A stretch of DNA of 7,403 bases, from NCBI GenBank assembly GCA_002308315.1, contig DBWE01000097.1, positions 9,535-16,937 on the forward strand. Reading direction: 5' to 3'. The stretch comes from Clostridiales bacterium UBA1246 (GTDB taxonomy: Bacteria; Bacillota; Clostridia; Oscillospirales; Oscillospiraceae). Positions 6,532 through 7,403 of this stretch are shown one piece after another (within the stretch, counting starts at the first letter, position 1; each line of letters begins with the position of its first letter). The notes below the pieces were generated by a model. That model had not been told where the DNA came from and made no database searches. It was given only the letters and a program-made list of their open reading frames with translations. Both the position numbers and the translations under genes were made by a program.

Positions 6532-7403
6532 ATGGACAGATTTGACGAGTTAAGAAAAAAACTGGCTTCCTCGGGCATTGACGCGATGCTGATAACGGGG
6601 GAGTCGAACCGTAGATATGCCGCGGGCTTTCCTTCCACCGCGGGGGCTGCGCTCATTACCGAAGAGGGGTCGTACTTTTTTGTGGATTCCCGCTATATCG
6701 AGGCCGCGAGAGCGAATATCCGAAATGCCGAAGTGAAAATGACTGATAAAAACAACAGCTATGAAAAGCTGATAAATGCCGTTCTCGAAAAAACGGGGGC
6801 AAAAAAGCTCGGAGTGGAGGAAGACGAGCTCAGTTATTCGGCGTTTGAAGCATATCGGAACAAGCTCAATGCGGAGCTTGTTCCCGCACAGAACGTAATT
6901 ACCGAATTGAGAATGGTCAAATCCGCCGAGGAGCTCGATAAGCTCATATGCGCCCAGCGCATTTCCGAGCGCGCTCTTGAGCAGGTGCTCGGCATGATCA
7001 GACCCGGAATGACCGAGCGCGATATAGCCGCGGAGCTGACTTACCGTATGCTCAAAGAAGGCGCGGAGACGACGTCTTTTGAGCCCATTGTCGTTGCCGG
7101 GGTAAAAAGCAGTATGCCGCACGGCGTCCCGGGAGACAACGTTATAAAAGACGGAGATTTTCTGACCATGGATTTCGGGTGCAAATATGAAGGTTATTGC
7201 TCCGATATGACCCGCACGGTCGCCGTAGGTCATGCAAGCGATGAGATGAAGGAAGTATATCATACTGTCCTTTCCGCCCAGACAGCCGCGATCGAGGCGG
7301 CACACGCGGGCATGAAGGGCGCCGAGCTTGATAAGATCGCCCGAGACGTGATAGTAAAAGCAGGATACGGCGACTGCTTCGGACACGGCTTCGGTCACGG
7401 CGT
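6532..7403 (+). CDS. pepP: Xaa-Pro aminopeptidase-like M24 metallopeptidase (3'-truncated)
   Basis: The frame is open from the ATG at 6532 to the window edge, 290 full codons. M24B enzymes use two metal ions to remove an N-terminal residue preceding proline in the cytoplasm. Residues 1 to about 130 form a creatinase-type N-terminal domain (GIDAMLITGESNRRYAAGF near 15-33, FVDSRYIEAA near 51-60). The pita-bread catalytic domain follows, with a PHGVPGD segment at 196-202 (H197), metal ligands D214 (in MDFG) and D225 (in SDMTRT), and a GHGFGHG segment at 284-290 where H289 should be the third ligand and H285 a substrate-binding histidine. The two glutamate ligands expected further on lie beyond the edge. 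Length so far fits the ~350-residue YqhT/YpdF-type proteins of Firmicutes. The start is supported by AAAGGGTG (6518-6525), 6 nt upstream; the ATG at 6528 hits a stop after five codons. In Firmicutes efp often follows, but that is outside the window. Confidence 0.93.
   Translation, partial: MDRFDELRKKLASSGIDAMLITGESNRRYAAGFPSTAGAALITEEGSYFFVDSRYIEAARANIRNAEVKMTDKNNSYEKLINAVLEKTGAKKLGVEEDELSYSAFEAYRNKLNAELVPAQNVITELRMVKSAEELDKLICAQRISERALEQVLGMIRPGMTERDIAAELTYRMLKEGAETTSFEPIVVAGVKSSMPHGVPGDNVIKDGDFLTMDFGCKYEGYCSDMTRTVAVGHASDEMKEVYHTVLSAQTAAIEAAHAGMKGAELDKIARDVIVKAGYGDCFGHGFGHG

Noticed and set aside
6550..7398. 282-codon minus-strand frame over the peptidase gene
   Set aside because: The plus strand encodes an M24 peptidase with metal ligands in order; it simply has no stop before the window edge.

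Overview
The window reads as a chromosomal housekeeping segment of a Gram-positive member of the Clostridia with mid-range GC (about half G+C by eye). Three things point there: the gene order nadD–yqeK–LCP–rsfS–leuS, typical of Firmicutes; strong GGAGG-type ribosome binding sites with some GTG and TTG starts; and a LeuRS with the HVGHP-type signature seen in Clostridia. Genus cannot be fixed from this sequence alone. No mobile element, prophage, CRISPR array, tRNA or rRNA was seen.

Bases 1-5492 form one tightly packed plus-strand cluster. It begins inside a fused gene joining the C-terminal part of nicotinate-nucleotide adenylyltransferase (NadD) to an HD-domain phosphohydrolase of the YqeK type. 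That gene overlaps by 4 nt a LytR-CpsA-Psr (LCP) membrane protein, which has a long acidic cytoplasmic N-terminus and a 14-unit hexapeptide tail. The ribosomal silencing factor rsfS and leucyl-tRNA synthetase leuS follow with gaps of 3 and 15 nt. NAD supply, Ap4A turnover, cell-wall polymer attachment, ribosome silencing and leucine charging are therefore probably co-transcribed as a growth-linked operon.

Bases 5489-5780 hold a self-contained unit for ribosomal protein bS21 (rpsU). It has a near-consensus vegetative promoter whose -35 box overlaps the leuS stop codon, a tandem Shine-Dalgarno, a GTG start and a 13-bp hairpin terminator.

Bases 5807-6496 encode, on the minus strand, a 229-residue soluble protein I do not recognise. 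It is convergent with rpsU across the shared hairpin. It is divergent from an Xaa-Pro aminopeptidase-like M24 peptidase that begins at 6532 and runs off the right edge; the two start codons are only 35 bp apart.

I saw no convincing undescribed multi-gene system. The points most worth a second look are the two acidic, low-complexity ends of the LCP protein and the unidentified minus-strand gene.
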